Source: Nansenia antarctica (Eukaryota > Chordata > Actinopteri > Argentiniformes > Microstomatidae). From it: DNA of 64,000 nt. Where the stretch lies: contig OZ022345.1 of the NCBI GenBank assembly GCA_963989245.1, forward strand, positions 39,583,644 through 39,647,643. The letters run 5' to 3'. Every line of letters starts with the position of its first letter. Position 1 is the first letter of the stretch. The notes beneath the pieces are model-generated. The model was not told where the DNA came from. It saw nothing but the letters and a program-made list of their open reading frames with translations, and did no database searches. The translations under genes were made by a program, and so were the position numbers. Positions 1 to 9,322 of this stretch are shown here, in pieces.

Positions 1-590
1 TGTCTGGAAGGATGGTGTTGAAGGCAGAGCTGAAGTCCACAAAGAGCAGTCTCGCGTAGCTGTTCCCCCCTCTCCAGGTGGGATAGAGTGGAGTGGAGAG
101 TCGTCGCGATGGCGTCCTCTGTGGACCTGTGGGCTCTGTAGGCGAACTGGTATGGATCCAGGTTGGGCGGGAGGCGTGTGACTATGTGGGCCCGGACCAG
201 TTTCTCGAAGCACTTCATGATGATTGGTGTGAGTGCCACCGGGCGGTAGTCGTTTAGGCAGCTCACCGTGCTTTTCTTCGGGACTGGGATGATAGTTGAG
301 GTTTTCAGGCAGGGTGGGATGGTGGCCTGGGACAGGGACTGGTTGAAGATGTTGGTGAAAACCCCAGCCAGCTGGTCGGCGCAGTCCCTCAGCACCCGTC
401 CCAGGACGCCTTCCGGCCCTGAGGCTTTTCTGGGGTCCACCGCCTTCAGCACACGTCTCACTTCATGCTCTGTGAGGGTGAGGCTGCTGAGAGCTGGAGA
501 GAGTGGTGTTTGTGTTGTGGTTACCTCCGTTCGCCCCTCGTCGAACCGGGCGTAGAAGGAGTTCAGGTAAGAGGTGAAATGGTAAGAGGA
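1..590 (-). mobile_element. LINE ORF2 reverse-transcriptase fragment, broken
   Basis: Read on the minus strand, this stretch encodes the finger/palm part of a non-LTR retrotransposon reverse transcriptase. Recognisable blocks in order are 'LNSFYARFDEGRTE', 'RKASGPEGVLGRVLRDCADQ', 'STIIPVPKKSTVSCLNDYRP', 'VALTPIIMKCFEKLVRAHI', 'LDPYQFAYRAHRSTEDAI' and, after a frame change, 'YARLLFVDFSSAFNTI'. The frame change sits at a run of six C (+ strand) near 65-70, where one base too many disrupts the frame. The fragment runs off the left edge of the window. The sequence style is that of the abundant teleost L2/CR1/Rex1-like LINEs, but the exact clade cannot be fixed here. It is a dead copy. Whether it lies in an upstream NXPE intron or outside the gene is not visible. 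Confidence 0.85.
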
Positions 591-710
591 TTGCATACTC
601 ATAACTAGATCAAAAACTGACTTCCTGCACGAGTGGTGAAAGAGACCCCAGTTTGGTTTTCGTAATGGATTTGGCTATTGTTCTGCCCCATATTTTTTCC
701 CACTGATCAG

Positions 711-1561
711 ATCCCAGAGCTTCACCAGTACAGATTTACCTCTTCCATTGCCACCCTTGGTAACATCTCCTCTCCTCCCCAGCAGAAGCTGAATTTCAGG
801 ACTGTGTCGACAGGCTCCCCGTTCCAGAGCAGCATTCACTCAGCCTTCACCCCGCAGGCCTCTACTCCCCCGTACCGCAAGCCGAGCTACTGTGCCCACC
901 TGGGCCAGGAGCCCTCACCTGAGGAGGCTGTGGAGGAACGCAACCTCCTTGAGTCCATAGCCTGGCCTGGGCCCCCACCCCGCCTCATTGATACGCCCCA
1001 GACAAGCAACCCTGCACACAGCCTGTTTACTATCCTACCAGCAGCGCGAGGGAGGGTGTGGCACGTGGGTGACCAGCTGGAGGCTCTGGTCCAAATGTAT
1101 GACTTCCAGGGGCAGCCCAAGACCTATGGCGGGGACTTCTTGTTGGCCCGGCTGCACTCCCCAAAGCTGAGGGCAGGCGTGGCGGGGCAGGTGTTGGACC
1201 ACCGGAACGGGTCCTATTTAGCTATTTTCCCGTTACTATGGGAGGGTACTGCACAGGTAGAGGTGACGCTGGTCCACCCTAGTGAGGCGGTCGCTGTGCT
1301 ACACCGCTTACGAGAGGAACGGCCTGACCGAGCGTTCTTCAAGAGTCTCTTCCGCTCTGGCTCTCGATCTGAGACAACCCTGTGTAACCTATGTCTGCCG
1401 GCCAGTCAGAAGCCATTGTGCAACTATACAGACCTTAAGACAGGGGAGCCCTGGTACTGCTATAAGCCAAAGCTACTGAGCTGTGACACACGTGTCATCC
1501 ATGCCAAGGGAGGCTATGAGAAACACTTGCTCACTAACAAAGAAGCACTACTCTTCCAAAG
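711..1561 (+). CDS. nxpe3: NXPE family protein (NXPE3-like), large coding exon with neurexophilin-like domain
   Basis: This is the first visible coding exon of an NXPE-family gene, encoding a secreted or lumenal protein with a neurexophilin-like N-terminal domain and a PC-esterase C-terminal domain. The frame reads family blocks such as 'YGGDFLLARLHSPKL', 'VEVTLVHPSEAVAVLHRLRE', 'FFKSLFRSGSRSETTLCNLC' and 'LKTGEPWYCYKPKLLSCDTR', with the conserved cysteines. The exon ends at AG|gttagt (1561); the split Ser codon is completed by the next exon at 8278. The acceptor I chose is the pyrimidine-rich '...actgatcag' at 710; an alternative is 'ctcctccccag' at 780. No signal peptide is visible, so one or more 5' exons must lie upstream or off the window. 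Other coding exons are 8278-8348, 8461-8682 and 8772-9322. The product is of unknown biochemical function in fish. Assignment to NXPE3 rather than another NXPE paralogue rests on remembered similarity. Confidence 0.88.
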
Positions 1562-2439
1562 GTTAGTGGGGATAGCTGTGTGACAGTGTGTGTATACTTG
1601 TGTGCAACATAGTACAATACTTTGTGCCTCTGTCTGTTTACAATATGTGTAGTAGTAATAGCATTAGCAGTAGTAGCAGTAGTAGTAGTAGTAGTAGGGT
1701 TTTGTGGCCGTGGAACGAAATGTCACACCAATTTACATACATTTTGTGGCATCCCTCTCACTGAGACCGGGGAAAATTGCACACACAAGCCAGAGAAGGC
1801 ACAAAACAGGAGGAACAGTTAGCCACTCTAGGCGTATTTTATTAACAGAAAAAAGAACAAGGGCAATAAGGCCAGCTTAAGGGTTCTCGCCGTTACTCAC
1901 TCAGAGGGGGGTGTTAGAAGGATAGCCGGGGGGCTCTGCAGGCGTCCTCTCCGGCTGTCGGGGCCTCTCCACTAGGCTGCGCCCGACTGGTGCTATGGAG
2001 ATAACACACAACACATTAATAAAGACACTCTGAAATAAGTTGCGGCTGCACGGCTCACCCTACGCCACGGTCCGGGTAGGGGTTTGTCGTCTGCCTAGTC
2101 TCCGGCTGTCGGGGCCTCTCCACTATAGTCACAGGACCTCGGTCTGGCAGCAGAACAGAACAGAACAGTTAATGACATTAAACATAGATACAGTGCCGTA
2201 GTCCGGCTCTCACCCCAACGTGCGTGCTGCTGCTTCGGCCGCCCCCTTGTCTGCTGGTTTCTGCCCTCTTTATGTCTCCTGTGAGTTGGTTTCTCACTGC
2301 AGCTCTGCTAATTGGGGAATGCAGGGCAGCTGTGCATAGCTGTGGGGTTTCCCTGCATCTCCTCTGCCCAGGGGCTGGAATGGGCGCTGTCCATGGTGCT
2401 GAGTTTTACCTGCAGCTACTCGGCCCTGAGGCCAGAATG
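1562..2439. other. NXPE intron, 5' part: trinucleotide repeat and unclassified repeat
   Basis: Short GTA-rich trinucleotide repeat at about 1648-1697, then unclassified sequence. A 27-bp block starting TCTCCGGCTGTCGGGGCCTC occurs exactly twice (1948-1974 and 2099-2125), suggesting part of a repetitive element. No coding frame with recognisable similarity was seen. Confidence 0.5.
1948..2125. repeat. 27-bp direct repeat pair
   Basis: Two exact copies of a 27-bp sequence (1948-1974 and 2099-2125), 151 bp apart start to start, separated by unrelated sequence. Probably internal repeats of an unclassified mobile element in the NXPE intron. Confidence 0.7.
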
Positions 2440-2786
2440 AAGGTCTTTGCACACCAATGCGTGCGTTTTCGCATGCGTATTTTTTAATCCGTCATCCGAA
2501 AAAAACGTTACGCACAGAGACCTTGCACAGCGGTCCGTTGCGGAGTCCGTTGCGTTTATTTACGTTGCGAACTTTCGCAATATGCACTCTACATTCTAAA
2601 TGCTTGATTTAGCAAACAAACAACTGAGAGCAATATAACTAAAACCAAATGGTAGACCACATCAGTAGAATGTATTATTAGTAGAAAAGTACAATACATC
2701 TTTATTTCTTTTAACAAAGCGTGGTGTGCATCTCCTGCAGTGTGATATCTGTAATCATACCATGTGTACTGTGTAGACTCTCCGCT

Positions 2787-2877
2787 CAGGGTTGCCAGAT
2801 GGGATTGAGAATTTCCAACCTAACCTCAGTCTAAAAACGGCTAAATCCACCAAAACCCAGCCCATCTGGCAACCCTG
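2787..2877. mobile_element. 91-bp hAT-type MITE nested in the larger MITE
   Basis: Perfect 17-bp terminal inverted repeats: CAGGGTTGCCAGATGGG at 2787-2803 and its exact reverse complement at 2861-2877. The flanks are TCTCCGCT on the left and TCTCCGCA on the right, a 7/8 match consistent with the 8-bp target duplication of hAT transposons. There is no coding capacity. Confidence 0.75.
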
Positions 2878-3165
2878 TCTCCGCAGCATCAGAGTCTACT
2901 TGTTGCGCAAAATAGGCCAGGGTTTGTCAAATCCTTTGTTGGGGATCTCGTTTCTTAAGTCCTGGTATATTGTGGCATTTCTTTACTGTTTGCCATCTGG
3001 TCTAGGAATACCCAGGGAGACGCAGACAGCAGAAGTAGAATAGAATAGTAGAATAGAAAAAGAAACCGCTATAACCATGCTGAATTATGTACCTGTATGA
3101 TGCACTGGCAGTCTGTGACAGTGTGCACCTGCCCGGACCCTGCCCTTCTGCCTGAGTTTGAGTAG

Positions 3166-3227
3166 GATGCTGCCCAAATGAATGTTATTGTTTAGTGATG
3201 CTGCCCAAATGAATGTTATTGTTTAGT
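3166..3227. repeat. 31-bp tandem duplication
   Basis: The 31-bp segment beginning GATGCTGCCCAAATG is present twice head to tail (3166-3196, 3197-3227) with no differences. Confidence 0.9.
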
Positions 3228-3630
3228 GCCGTACGCTTTTGTGGTATTATATTGTGTGAATTATCATCTGTATGTTGTTTTCTTTCACTCGACTAACCGC
3301 CGAGATAACACTTGAGACATGTACTTCCGTAAGCATTAATCCAACTGTCCTGCAGTTCTAATTTGACGATGTGTCCCAGTCTATACCATGGCGGAGTGGT
3401 CAATAACAACTCTCAAAAGGCTTTTGACGGACGCGAAAAACGCAGAAAATCGAACCTGTTCCGATTTTTTTTTTTGGGACGGACGAATATTACGTATTCG
3501 GTGTGCAAGCGTGATTGACACAACATGAGTTCTAATTTATTTTTTTAACGGACGTAAAAAACGCACGTAAAAAACGCATTGGTGTGCAAGGGCCTTTAGT
3601 CTCACCCTCGGTCTCAGTCAAGAGAGGGAC

Positions 3631-3866
3631 TGTAGTGACTACATTATGGGTTCATGTTCTCCTCTTACTGTTGGTTGTGTAGTGGGAGGGAACCAGTTCT
3701 GGCACTAGGGGCAGAGGGGAGGATTATTAACGTTGCAACTTCCTGTTTAGATACAAGAGTTTTGGTGATCGATTTCCTGGTCCTGTACGGAGTGTACAAG
3801 TTGTTATTTTGATTAAACAGTTATCATTACGTTGCCTACGTCTTTCCTTTTTCCTCCGGCACTACA
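3631..3866 (+). repeat. 5' LTR
   Basis: 236 bp, TGTAGTGACT...CACTACA, identical to the 3' LTR. ATTAAA near its 3' part (about 3815) is a candidate polyadenylation signal. The sequence right after it (CTGGTGACCCCCGACGTGG, from 3867) is the likely primer-binding site, starting with TGG 2 bp inside the LTR end. The primer tRNA was not identified. Confidence 0.93.
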
Positions 3867-3901
3867 CTGGTGACCCCCGACGTGGATTTTTGTTAACGTG
3901 A

Positions 3902-4696
3902 TTGTGTACAAAAACCAGCGAGCGAACATTACAATCCTGCAAAATGTCCGGGCGAGGAAGACGTTCAAACCAGCGGCAGCCATCACCATCCCCTGTCAGG
4001 GTAACGCGTGGTGCGCACACTCCCACTCTCAAGCTACCAGAGTTCTGGGACTCAACGCCTGCTGCATGGTTTGCTATTGTAGAGGCACATTTTAACAAAA
4101 GTGACATCGATGACGACGACGACCGGTACAACCATGCTGTGGCAATGTTGGGCAGCTCCACCGCAGCTCGAGTGGTAGGTTTTTTGTCTGCTCCCCCGAC
4201 GACGAACAAATATGAGCGCCTCAAGGCCCTGCTTCTAGAGACATTTGAACTGTCCACTGCGGAGAGGGTGCGTCGCCTATTTGCCATGTCGGACTTGGGT
4301 GACGAGAGGCCTTCTGCGCGCATGGAGAGGATGCTAAACCTGCTCGGTACAGAAGACCCCATGATCCTCTTCACAGAGCTGTTCATGCGCACATTGCCAG
4401 CTCAAGTTAGGATGGCGCTGGCCAACACCGCCATCATGGAGCCCCGCGCCCTGGCCAGGGAGGCGGACCGGTTCGTCTTGGCCATGCCTCAACGGTCCCC
4501 CGACCTGCTCGCTCCCGCGGCCGCCCCGCCACCCGACCGTCGCAGGAGAGCGAAGGATGACGCCAGACCTTCTGGCCAGCAGGGTAACGCTGCGGGCCAT
4601 TGTTTCTACCACGCCACTTTTGGCGCCAAGGCCAAACGGTGCCGCTCACCCTGCACCTTCGGACCGACGGGAAACGGCGGGGCCGGCACTCAGTAG
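3902..4696 (+). CDS. Gag polyprotein of the gypsy element
   Basis: 264 codons with a Ty3/gypsy-type capsid region: 'LKLPEFWDSTPAAWFAIVEA', 'AARVVGFLSAPPTTNKYERL', 'LLETFELSTAERVRRLF'. It ends in a Pro/Arg-rich tail and a Cys/His segment, 'HCFYHATFGAKAKRCRSPC', that probably binds RNA. It forms the particle core. The more likely start is the internal Met at about 3944 ('MSGRGRRSNQRQ'); the frame itself opens earlier. It overlaps the pol frame, which is in the -1 register. Confidence 0.88.
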   Translation: MCTKTSERTLQSCKMSGRGRRSNQRQPSPSPVRVTRGAHTPTLKLPEFWDSTPAAWFAIVEAHFNKSDIDDDDDRYNHAVAMLGSSTAARVVGFLSAPPTTNKYERLKALLLETFELSTAERVRRLFAMSDLGDERPSARMERMLNLLGTEDPMILFTELFMRTLPAQVRMALANTAIMEPRALAREADRFVLAMPQRSPDLLAPAAAPPPDRRRRAKDDARPSGQQGNAAGHCFYHATFGAKAKRCRSPCTFGPTGNGGAGTQ

Positions 4697-7600
4697 TGGC
4701 CCTGAGCGCTGGCGTCACCAACAGGCTGCTCTTCATACAAGACACCGCCTCTGGTCGCAGTTTTCTTTGTGACACAGGTGCCCAGTGGAGCATCATTCCG
4801 GCAGAGAGATCGGATGTGGCGAAGGAGGAGCGTGGTCCGCAGTTGGCAGGCGCGGACGGCACACCTATCTGCTCTTATGGCACTAGGGCGGTGGACGTGT
4901 GCTTCGGAGGACAATGCTTTTCGTGGGATTTTGTCATAGCGGCTGTCACATTTCCCCTCCTTGGTGCGGATTTTCTGTGCGCCCACAACCTGTTGGTGGA
5001 CGTGGGGAACAGGCGCCTGGTCAACTCACAGACTTTCGCTTCCTTCGCCTGTACGCAGGGGGAGGCGGTCTACAGCGGGTGGTCCAATACGCTCGCCGAA
5101 AGTGACCAGTACCTTCGGCTGCTCGCCGAATTCCCCGACCTTACCAAGCCCACCTTCTCCGCGCCCACGGTGAAACACGGAGTGGAGCACCACATCGAGA
5201 CCGAGGGGCCTCCCCTCCACGCCAGGGCCAGGCGCCTCAACCCGGAGAAGCTGGCCATCGCCAGGGCGGAGTTTGCGCATATGGAGCAGGTGGGCATCGT
5301 TCGGCGCTCGAGCAGCCCCTGGGCGTCTCCCCTGCACATCGTCCCTAAGTCAGACGGCGGGTGGCGCCCATGTGGGGACTACCGCCGCCTCAACGACGCG
5401 TCCAAGCCTGACCGCTACCCGGTCCCACATGTCCAGGACTTTTCAGCGAACCTGGCAGGCAAACGCTTCTTCTCCAAAGTGGACCTGGTACGGGGGTACC
5501 ATCAGGTGCCGGTGCACCCCGAGGATGTCCCTAAGACGGCCGTAATCACGCCATTTGGACTCTTCGAGTTTCTGCGGATGCCGTTCGGCCTGAAGAACGC
5601 GGCGCAGACCTTCCAACGCCTCATGCACTCGGTGCTCCGGGACCTACCATTCCTCTTCGTCTACTTGGATGACATCCTCGTCGCAAGCACCACGGAGGAG
5701 GAGCACCTGTCCCACCTCCGGGCCCTTTTCACACGGCTCAGCCAACATGGGCTGATTGTCAATCCGGCGAAGTGTGAGTTCGGACGGAACACCATCGACT
5801 TTCTCGGGCACCGGGTCTCCGCAGAGGGGGTGACCCCCCTCCCCTCGAAGGTGGAAGCTGTCGCTGCTTTCCCGCGCCCCAGCACAATCAGCGAGCTCAA
5901 GGGGTTCATCGGGATGGTAACCTTCTACTATCGCTTCCTCCACCACATCGCTCACATCCTGCGGCCTCTGTACGATGCCCAGAAGGGCAAGACTCTGAAG
6001 CAGCCGGTGGACTGGACGGCGGAGCGTGTCAAAGCCTTTCAGGACACCAAGGCGGCCCTGGCCCGCGCTGCCATGTTGGCCCACCCCTCGCCCTCGGCAC
6101 CCACTGCTCTCACCACGGACGCCTCTGACTTTGCTGTGGGAGCGGTGTACGAACAGTGGGTTGGGGACGCCTGGCAGCCTCTTGCATTCTTCAGCCGCCA
6201 GCTGTCTCCCAGAGAGCAAAGGTACAGCACATTCGACAGGGAGCTCCTCGGGCTGTGGCTTGCTGTCAGACACTTCCGTTTTTTACTGGAGGGCCGCGAG
6301 TTTACGGCCTACGTGGACCACAAGCCACTCACGCACGCCATGTCCAAGGTGGCGGAGCCGTGGTCCGACCGCCAACAGCGCCAGCTCGCCTACATATCCG
6401 AGTTCACCACAGACATCCAGCACGTTGCTGGGAAGTCCAACCAGGTCGCGGATTGTCTCTCCAGGGCGGTGGTTGGTGCGGTCCAACTGGGTTTGGACTA
6501 CGCGCGCATGGCTGCAGACCAGGCCGCCGACCCCGCCGTCCAGGCTCTCAAGTTGTCGGACACAGGACTGCGCCTAGAAGAGGTGGTTTTCGGTGACGCA
6601 GGGGCCACGCTCCTGTGCGACGTCTCCATGGGTCAGCCACGACCGGTGGTCCCCGCCAACTGGAGGCGCCCCGCCTTCGAGGCGATACACGGCTTGTCTC
6701 ACCCTGGTAGGAAACCGTCCTCGCGGCTGGTGTCAGAGAAATTCGTCTGGCATGGGCTCAAGAGGGATGTGAGGGCCTGGGTAGACACGTGCATCGCCTG
6801 CCAGCGCGCCAAGGTGCATCGACACGTCAAGGCCCCCCTGGAGCAGTTCTCTGTGCCTGAGCGGAGGTTCGATCATGTAAACGTGGACCTGGTAGGGCCG
6901 CTGCCCCCCTCGCACGGATACACCTATCTCTTTACCATGGTGGACAGGACGACTCGCTGGCCGGAGGCAGTTCCGCTCTCCTCAACGACAGCCCCCGACC
7001 TGGCCCGGGCGTTCATCGCGGTGTGGGTCTCCCGCTACGGCACCCCTGCTGATCTCTCCTCTGACCGTGGCTCACAGTTTACTTCAGAGCTGTGGGCAGC
7101 GGTGGCGGAGAATCTGGGGGTCAAGCTCCACCGCACAACCGCCTATCACCCGCAGGCGAACGGGCTCTGTGAGCGTTTCCATCGATCCATGAAGGCCGCC
7201 CTTCGAGCCAGCCTCACGGACAGCAACTGGCTTGACAAGCTGCCGTGGGTCATGCTGGGGCTCAGGACAGCGCCTAAGGAGGACCTCCAGTCGTCGTCCG
7301 CTGAGCTGGTGTTTGGACAGCCGCTGCGGGTCCCCGGTGACTTCATTCCCAAGTCAACGGAGCCCTGGTCCGCCGCCGCTCAGCGCGCCTCCCTGCTGGA
7401 CAGCGCCAGGACCTTCGTCCCGGTCCCGACTACGCAGCATGGTGTCCCTACTTCGAGGGTGCCCCCGGAGCTGCACTCGGCGAGGTTCGTTTTCATTCGT
7501 CATGATGGCCACAGGACTCCACTACGTCCTCCTTATGACGGGCCTTTCCGTGTCATCGAGGCCGGAGCCAAGAACTTCATGGTTGACATGGGGGGTAGGC

Positions 7601-7908
7601 CTGAGTGTGTGTCCGTTGATCGCCTCAAACCGGCCCACTTGGACCTTGAACTGCCCCTGGACTTGGCCCTGCCACCGCGCAGAGGCCGGCCTCCAGTCCT
7701 ACCTCCCCTGCAGCGCCCTGGCCATTCCCCCCTCCGACCCCGACAACCCCCCGCAGCTCGCGAGCCCCCGGTCGTCACTGCCCCCCGTCCTTCCCTGCAG
7801 GAGGACGTGATGGGCGATGTCACACCTCCTCCCGCACCTCCTGACTTTACCTACGATCGTAGGGGCCGGGCCATACGCCCTCCTCGCCGTGAGGATTTCC
7901 AATATTGA
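4600..7908 (+). CDS. Pol polyprotein (protease, RT, RNase H, integrase) of the gypsy element
   Basis: About 1,100 codons with no internal stop; the frame is open from 4588. Approximate residues from 4600: aspartic protease with 'CDTGAQ' (~58); RT with 'GGWRPCGDYRRLN' (~255) and the catalytic 'YLDD' (~355); RNase H with 'TTDAS' (~505); integrase with the His/Cys zinc-binding segment 'CIACQRAK' (~730); catalytic-core Asp blocks 'VDLVGPL' and 'SDRGSQF', and the Glu in 'ANGLCERFHRSMK'; then a GPY/F-like segment 'PPYDGPFRVIEAG'. No chromodomain is recognised. The frame is -1 relative to gag and overlaps it by about 109 nt, so expression probably needs a -1 ribosomal shift; I see no canonical heptameric slip site. 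All catalytic motifs are intact, which agrees with the identical LTRs. Confidence 0.93.
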   Translation: MFLPRHFWRQGQTVPLTLHLRTDGKRRGRHSVVALSAGVTNRLLFIQDTASGRSFLCDTGAQWSIIPAERSDVAKEERGPQLAGADGTPICSYGTRAVDVCFGGQCFSWDFVIAAVTFPLLGADFLCAHNLLVDVGNRRLVNSQTFASFACTQGEAVYSGWSNTLAESDQYLRLLAEFPDLTKPTFSAPTVKHGVEHHIETEGPPLHARARRLNPEKLAIARAEFAHMEQVGIVRRSSSPWASPLHIVPKSDGGWRPCGDYRRLNDASKPDRYPVPHVQDFSANLAGKRFFSKVDLVRGYHQVPVHPEDVPKTAVITPFGLFEFLRMPFGLKNAAQTFQRLMHSVLRDLPFLFVYLDDILVASTTEEEHLSHLRALFTRLSQHGLIVNPAKCEFGRNTIDFLGHRVSAEGVTPLPSKVEAVAAFPRPSTISELKGFIGMVTFYYRFLHHIAHILRPLYDAQKGKTLKQPVDWTAERVKAFQDTKAALARAAMLAHPSPSAPTALTTDASDFAVGAVYEQWVGDAWQPLAFFSRQLSPREQRYSTFDRELLGLWLAVRHFRFLLEGREFTAYVDHKPLTHAMSKVAEPWSDRQQRQLAYISEFTTDIQHVAGKSNQVADCLSRAVVGAVQLGLDYARMAADQAADPAVQALKLSDTGLRLEEVVFGDAGATLLCDVSMGQPRPVVPANWRRPAFEAIHGLSHPGRKPSSRLVSEKFVWHGLKRDVRAWVDTCIACQRAKVHRHVKAPLEQFSVPERRFDHVNVDLVGPLPPSHGYTYLFTMVDRTTRWPEAVPLSSTTAPDLARAFIAVWVSRYGTPADLSSDRGSQFTSELWAAVAENLGVKLHRTTAYHPQANGLCERFHRSMKAALRASLTDSNWLDKLPWVMLGLRTAPKEDLQSSSAELVFGQPLRVPGDFIPKSTEPWSAAAQRASLLDSARTFVPVPTTQHGVPTSRVPPELHSARFVFIRHDGHRTPLRPPYDGPFRVIEAGAKNFMVDMGGRPECVSVDRLKPAHLDLELPLDLALPPRRGRPPVLPPLQRPGHSPLRPRQPPAAREPPVVTAPRPSLQEDVMGDVTPPPAPPDFTYDRRGRAIRPPRREDFQY

Positions 7909-7929
7909 GGTGAACACTGGGGGGGCTGG

Positions 7930-8165
7930 TGTAGTGACTACATTATGGGTTCATGTTCTCCTCTTACTGTTGGTTGTGTAGTGGGAGGGAACCAGTTCTG
8001 GCACTAGGGGCAGAGGGGAGGATTATTAACGTTGCAACTTCCTGTTTAGATACAAGAGTTTTGGTGATCGATTTCCTGGTCCTGTACGGAGTGTACAAGT
8101 TGTTATTTTGATTAAACAGTTATCATTACGTTGCCTACGTCTTTCCTTTTTCCTCCGGCACTACA
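7930..8165 (+). repeat. 3' LTR
   Basis: 236 bp, identical to the 5' LTR, preceded by a short G-rich tract (about 7913-7929) that may serve as polypurine tract, and followed by the GGAC target duplication. Confidence 0.93.
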
Positions 8166-8277
8166 GGACACAATTTATTAAAAATATATACATTTACAAT
8201 GTTCTATCAAATGTATATTATATACAGTAATATTGCTTTGATAACATATACAAATTGTTGTTTCTTATTTCTCTTAG

Positions 8278-8348
8278 TGGTGTAAACATCAAAGTACAAA
8301 TTCATGCTAATGACTCTGGCATTGTTACTGTGCTGCCTGAAATGAAAG
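8278..8348 (+). CDS. nxpe3: NXPE3-like, internal coding exon
   Basis: 71-bp exon bounded by ttctcttag| and |gtaagt. It encodes 'GVNIKVQIHANDSGIVTVLP', the stretch that follows the cysteine-rich region in NXPE3 proteins. The first base completes the Ser codon split at 1561; the last base is completed at 8461. Confidence 0.85.
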
Positions 8349-8460
8349 GTAAGTGTGCATCCGTGTGTGTAAACGTCAATACAAATCAAACTCCATCCGT
8401 GCATTATCGGTCTACCTCTAATGTTAGCTGCTTCATTCAAACTTTGCTCTCTTCTTTCAG

Positions 8461-8682
8461 ACAAATCAGAGGTGGAGAGCAGCAGTGTTAAGGCAGAGCC
8501 TATCAAGGTCATACCCTCTGGGTATTACTTCCAGGGATCGTGGCGAGTGCTAGGTGGAGTCATGGTGCGCCAGTTTAACAACGCGTCTGCCATTACTCAG
8601 TGTCTTAAGGGCAAGGTGGTGTACATGTATGGAGATTCCACTGTCAGACAGTGGTTTGAGTACCTCCTCGCCTTCTTACCAG
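8461..8682 (+). CDS. nxpe3: NXPE3-like, PC-esterase exon with the GDST nucleophile motif
   Basis: 222-bp exon after a strong acceptor (ctctcttctttcag). It encodes 'PSGYYFQGSWRVLGGVMVRQ' and then 'VVYMYGDSTVRQWFEYLLAF'. GDST is the family motif that carries the presumed nucleophile Ser of the PC-esterase (GDSL-like) domain. The donor is cag|gtgagt, and the frame continues at 8772. Confidence 0.9.
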
Positions 8683-8771
8683 GTGAGTGTGACATTCTCC
8701 AGCTGTATCTACAGTGCTCTTTCTCTCCTCCTCATCCCCCCACTAATCTCCTTCCTCTCTGTCGGTCTCAG

Positions 8772-9322
8772 AGCTGAAACAGTTCAACCTGTACAGTCCT
8801 AAGAAAGCAGGGCCCTTCATGGCGGTGGACAGCACACACAACATCATGCTGAAGTACCGCTCCCACGGCACCCCTATCCTCTACACTCCCATCAGCTCTA
8901 ACGAGCTGCGCTATGTGTCCAATGAGCTGGATGGCTTGGCCGGAGGCCCGAACACCGTGGTCGTCATCAGCGTCTGGGCCCATTTCACCACCTTCCCTGT
9001 GGAGATTTATATTCGCCGACTTCGGCACATCCGGCGGGCCGTGGTGCGACTCCTGGACCGGGCTCCCGGGACCCTGGTGGTGGTCCGCTCAGCCAACCTC
9101 CGGGGTCTGGACCCAGAGGTGAGCCTCAACCACAGTGACTGGTTCTCACTGCTGCTGGATGGAGTACTCAGGGCGATGTTCAAGGGCTTGAATGTCCGGC
9201 TGGTGGATGCCTGGGAGATGACTCTGGCCCACAACCTCCCCCATGCCCTACACCCGCAGCCCACCATCATCAAAAACATGATAGACATACTCTTGTCTTA
9301 CGTCTGCCCAGGGAAGAGTTAG
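8772..9322 (+). CDS. nxpe3: NXPE3-like, terminal coding exon
   Basis: 551-bp last coding exon, acceptor ggtctcag|, ending in TAG at 9320-9322. It carries family blocks 'NTVVVISVWAHFTTFPVEIY', 'IRRLRHIRRAVVRLLDRAPG', 'NVRLVDAWEMTLAHNLPHAL' and the final 'YVCPGKS'. The Asp and His in the 'VDAWEMTLAHNLPHALHP' segment are candidates for the rest of the esterase triad. The frame is undamaged, so the gene looks functional despite the recent retrotransposon in its intron. Confidence 0.92.

Larger units (their letters stand above)
2440..3597. mobile_element. Non-autonomous DNA transposon (MITE-like) with terminal inverted repeats
   Basis: The left end reads AAGGTCTTTGCACACCAATG. The reverse complement of the right end reads AAGGCCCTTGCACACCAATG. 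They match at all but two of about 22 positions and then continue with similar CGT/TTTT-rich subterminal sequence. No transposase frame is present. The flanking trinucleotides (TGA on the left, TTA or TAG on the right) do not give a clean target duplication, so the superfamily is unassigned; PIF/Harbinger-like is possible. A small hAT MITE (2787-2877) and a 31-bp tandem duplication (3166-3227) lie inside it. Confidence 0.65.
3631..8165 (+). mobile_element. Complete Ty3/gypsy LTR retrotransposon
   Basis: A 4,535-bp element with two 236-bp LTRs that I find identical base for base (3631-3866, 7930-8165). The LTRs begin TG and end CA. A GGAC duplication flanks the element (3627-3630 and 8166-8169). 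It carries gag (3902-4696) and pol in the order protease, reverse transcriptase, RNase H, integrase, which is the Ty3/gypsy order. There is no envelope frame. The frames are open and the LTRs identical, so insertion is very recent. It lies in sense orientation inside the 6.7-kb intron of the NXPE gene. Confidence 0.95.

Noticed and set aside
268..555. Plus-strand ORF 268-555
   Set aside because: Shadow of the LINE reverse transcriptase encoded on the minus strand.
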